A stretch of DNA of 64,000 bases from CAIVVT01 sp963757265. Its GTDB lineage: Bacteria > Acidobacteriota > Terriglobia > Bryobacterales > Bryobacteraceae. Shown in pieces: positions 61,842 through 64,000 of this stretch (position 1 is the stretch's first letter; each line of letters begins with the position of its first letter). The DNA is taken from NCBI GenBank assembly GCA_963757265.1, contig CAVWRA010000006.1:2604001-2668000 (forward strand), read 5' to 3'. The notes under the pieces are model-generated. The model did no database searches. It had not been told where the DNA came from and saw nothing but the letters and a program-made list of their open reading frames with translations. Made by a program: the position numbers and the translations under genes.

Positions 61842-64000
61842 ATGAGCGAGGCGATGGTCCTCACAACACTGCTGTTTATTAGCGCCGGCCTGTTATTGTG
61901 GCTGGCCAGCATCTGCGCGCTGCGCTGGGAGGCGCCCGGGCTGCGGGGGTTGGTGCTGCTGCTGTGTCTGGCGGCGGTGTGGTGCATGCTGGACGGATTC
62001 TGGCAGATTGTGTCGTCCTACGACCTGCTGTGGCTGCTGAAACGGACCCAGTATCTGTGCTACGCCCTGCTGCCCGTGTGCTGGCTCTTCCTGTTACTCG
62101 ATTACCGGGGTGATCTGGGCCGGCGAAGCTACGCGCTGCTGGCCGTGGCGCTGGTCATGCCGGTGGTGACGGTGCTATTGGTCTGGACCAACGGCTGGCA
62201 CCACCTGGTGTACCAGGCGTTCGAACCTTACACGCACAACGGGCTGCGGCTGCTCCGCGCCAGCCGCGGGCCGTGGTTCTACCTCCATTTCGGTTACTCC
62301 GCGGTATTCAGCGCGGGATGCGCGCTGACGCTGCTGCAGTTCATCCTGCCCGGGTCGAAGCAATACCTGCTGCGGCTCGGCATGTACTTGTTCGCCATCG
62401 CCCTGCCGGCCACCACGGCGATCCTGTTTGAGAACGACCTGGGGCCGATTCGCGGCTTCGACTTCACGCCGCTCGGATTGACGGTATGCGCCGCCCTTCT
62501 GACCGTCGGGCTGGGGCGATTCCGGCTGTTCGACATGGTGCCGATCGTCTACGACCAGGTGGTCCGGCAACTGCCCGATCCGGTACTGGTGGTGGACCTC
62601 GAAGGTCGCGTGCTGACCAGCAACCCGGCGGCGGCGGCGCTGCTGGGCCAGGAGATTTCGACTCCGGGGCGGCGGCTGGTCAATCAGGCCCTGCTGGCCG
62701 AGTCAACGCGAACCGTCAACCTGGCCGCGTTGGGGCCGCCGGGCACGGAGATCGAAATCGAACAGAACGGCGCGCGGCGCCGGTTCCGCGTCTCCGTGAC
62801 GCCGCTGCGGGTCCGCGCTTTCTTCGAGCTGGGGCGGATTTTCGTTTTCCGGGAGACCACCCAGGACCGCCTGGCGCAGCTCACGCTGGAGGAGTCGCGC
62901 CTTACGGCGATCGAGGCCAATCGCGCCAAGAGCGAGTTTCTGGCCGTGATGAGCCACGAGCTGCGGACGCCGCTGAACGCGGTGATCGGCAGCTCCAGCC
63001 TGTTGATGGATACGCAGCTCGACATGGCCCAGCGCGAATACGCGGGGATGATCCGCAGCTCGAGCCAGAGCCTACTGCGGGTGATCAACGACATTCTCGA
63101 TCTGAGCAAGATCGAAGCCGGCCGGATGACGCTGGAGCACATCGACTTCGATCTGCGGTCGGCGATCGAGGACTGCATGGAGATGGTGCTGCCGGCGGCG
63201 CTGCGCAAGGGGCTGGAAGTGGTTCTGGACTTCGCGCCGGAATGCGGCGGGATGTTCCAGGGCGACCCGGCGCGCATCCGGCAGATTCTGATCAACTTTC
63301 TTTCCAACGCGGCGAAGTTCACCGATCACGGCTCCATCCGCGTGGAGGTCTGCAAGGCTCCGCCGGCCGAAGGCCGTGCTGCCGGCGACGCCATGGACGT
63401 TCTCCTGGCGGTCGAGGACACCGGTGTGGGCATCGAGCCGGCCTCGCTGCCGTACATCTTCGAGAGCTTCCGCCAGGCCGACGCGTCCACGACCCGGCGC
63501 TTCGGGGGCACTGGCCTGGGTCTGGCCATCTGTCGCAAATTGTCGGAGCTGATGGGCGGAGAGATCGATTGCCGGAGCGAACCGGGGAAAGGCAGCCGTT
63601 TCTGGTGCCGTTTCCCGCTGCAGCCTTCGGCACCCCGGCCGGCGCCGCCGCCAGCCGGTCTGTATGGCGTCGTGATGCATCCCGGAGCCAGCCGCGACCG
63701 TCTGGCCGGCGTGCTCCGGGAACTGGGCGCCGAAGTGGCGTGTGTTTCCGCGGCCGAGGAGATCGACCCCGATGTGGCGGCGGCGTTCGCCGTCTGGATC
63801 GTCGATTGGAAGCACCCGCTGTTCGAAACCTGGGGTGGACCGGGCGTCTGGTGCCGGGCCGTCCGGGCGCAGCGCCGGGCGGCGCGGATCGCCGCGCTGG
63901 GCCGGCTCGAGGAGACCGACCGGGAGGCGGCGCGCGAGGCCGGCGTGATCGCCTTCTTGGACGAGCCCTGGCTGGTGAGCCGGCTGCGCGCCATGCTGGC
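61842..64000 (+). CDS. Membrane sensor histidine kinase, 7TM-PAS-HisKA-HATPase (C-terminus outside window)
   Basis: At least 719 residues. Residues 1-~225 are a seven-helix membrane region of the histidine-kinase N-terminal 7TM type (MVLTTLLFISAGLLLWLA onward). A PAS domain follows (QLPDPVLVVDLEGRVLTSNP), then HisKA with the phospho-accepting His in EFLAVMSHELRTPLNAVIG, then HATPase with DPARIRQILINFLSNAAKFT, VEDTGVGIEP and TTRRFGGTGLGLAICRKLSE. After a linker a receiver-like segment begins (YGVVMHPGASRDRLAGVLRE, AVWIVDWKHPLFE, possible phospho-Asp), cut by the window end. Hybrid kinase; signal unknown. Confidence 0.9.
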   Translation, partial: MSEAMVLTTLLFISAGLLLWLASICALRWEAPGLRGLVLLLCLAAVWCMLDGFWQIVSSYDLLWLLKRTQYLCYALLPVCWLFLLLDYRGDLGRRSYALLAVALVMPVVTVLLVWTNGWHHLVYQAFEPYTHNGLRLLRASRGPWFYLHFGYSAVFSAGCALTLLQFILPGSKQYLLRLGMYLFAIALPATTAILFENDLGPIRGFDFTPLGLTVCAALLTVGLGRFRLFDMVPIVYDQVVRQLPDPVLVVDLEGRVLTSNPAAAALLGQEISTPGRRLVNQALLAESTRTVNLAALGPPGTEIEIEQNGARRRFRVSVTPLRVRAFFELGRIFVFRETTQDRLAQLTLEESRLTAIEANRAKSEFLAVMSHELRTPLNAVIGSSSLLMDTQLDMAQREYAGMIRSSSQSLLRVINDILDLSKIEAGRMTLEHIDFDLRSAIEDCMEMVLPAALRKGLEVVLDFAPECGGMFQGDPARIRQILINFLSNAAKFTDHGSIRVEVCKAPPAEGRAAGDAMDVLLAVEDTGVGIEPASLPYIFESFRQADASTTRRFGGTGLGLAICRKLSELMGGEIDCRSEPGKGSRFWCRFPLQPSAPRPAPPPAGLYGVVMHPGASRDRLAGVLRELGAEVACVSAAEEIDPDVAAAFAVWIVDWKHPLFETWGGPGVWCRAVRAQRRAARIAALGRLEETDREAAREAGVIAFLDEPWLVSRLRAML

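Overview
The window is high-GC bacterial chromosome, mostly about 65% G+C. It best fits a soil acidobacterium of the Solibacter/Bryobacter type. The reasons are the many Tat- or Sec-exported glycoside hydrolases, the enolase-superfamily and RraA-like sugar-acid enzymes, an acidobacterial-style Ser/Thr kinase with a C-terminal TolB/PD40 propeller, a SYLF protein, and frequent ATGA-coupled gene pairs. This placement is inference from gene content; no rRNA or tRNA gene is visible.

Layout. 1-8.3 kb: partial MATE exporter, glutamine-dependent NAD+ synthetase, a propeller-phosphoesterase, a GH57 enzyme and a SYLF protein. 8.4-15.6 kb: an accessory patch. HemG sits between two diverged copies of a repeat; a lower-GC serine-dehydrogenase-type (ClpP-like) protease follows a small frameshifted gene; an IS1-family transposase remnant comes next; then ~115 bp direct repeats bracket two frameshifted dihydrofolate-reductase-fold genes and a VOC protein. 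15.6-31.4 kb: carbohydrate and sugar-acid block with penicillin-acylase-type hydrolase, GH39, amidohydrolase + enolase-superfamily enzyme + SDR operon, RraA-like aldolase, EamA exporter, an exported GH42M-type hydrolase, a Tat-tagged enolase-superfamily enzyme with a cupin, and an alpha-L-fucosidase broken by four small indels. 31.5-38.5 kb: papain-like protease with fibronectin-like repeats, gene debris, a truncated glucuronoyl-esterase/SGNH fusion and a hexuronate-type MFS transporter.

38.5-47.2 kb holds the most unusual locus. A minus-strand operon encodes a membrane Ser/Thr kinase, a small lysine-rich protein, a B12-binding radical SAM protein and a pentapeptide-repeat protein with a TIR-like C-terminus. 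A divergent gene encodes an FHA-GAF-PP2C phosphatase. The kinase and phosphatase look like the two sides of a phosphorylation switch, the radical SAM protein may modify the small protein encoded with it, and the pentapeptide/TIR-like protein is a candidate effector. The functional link is inference from gene order.

47.5-64 kb is mostly housekeeping: transglutaminase with a lipoprotein, a phosphoglucose-isomerase-like protein, the coupled phoH-ybeY-CNNM/CBS-era-BON chain, an NmrA-type reductase, 2-oxoacid:ferredoxin oxidoreductase (korAB), thiM, and a sensor histidine kinase running off the window end.

Several genes (small GGK-type protein, IS1 remnant, both DHFR-fold genes, fucosidase) carry one-base indels while genes around them are intact. 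They may be true pseudogenes or local assembly errors; raw reads would decide.
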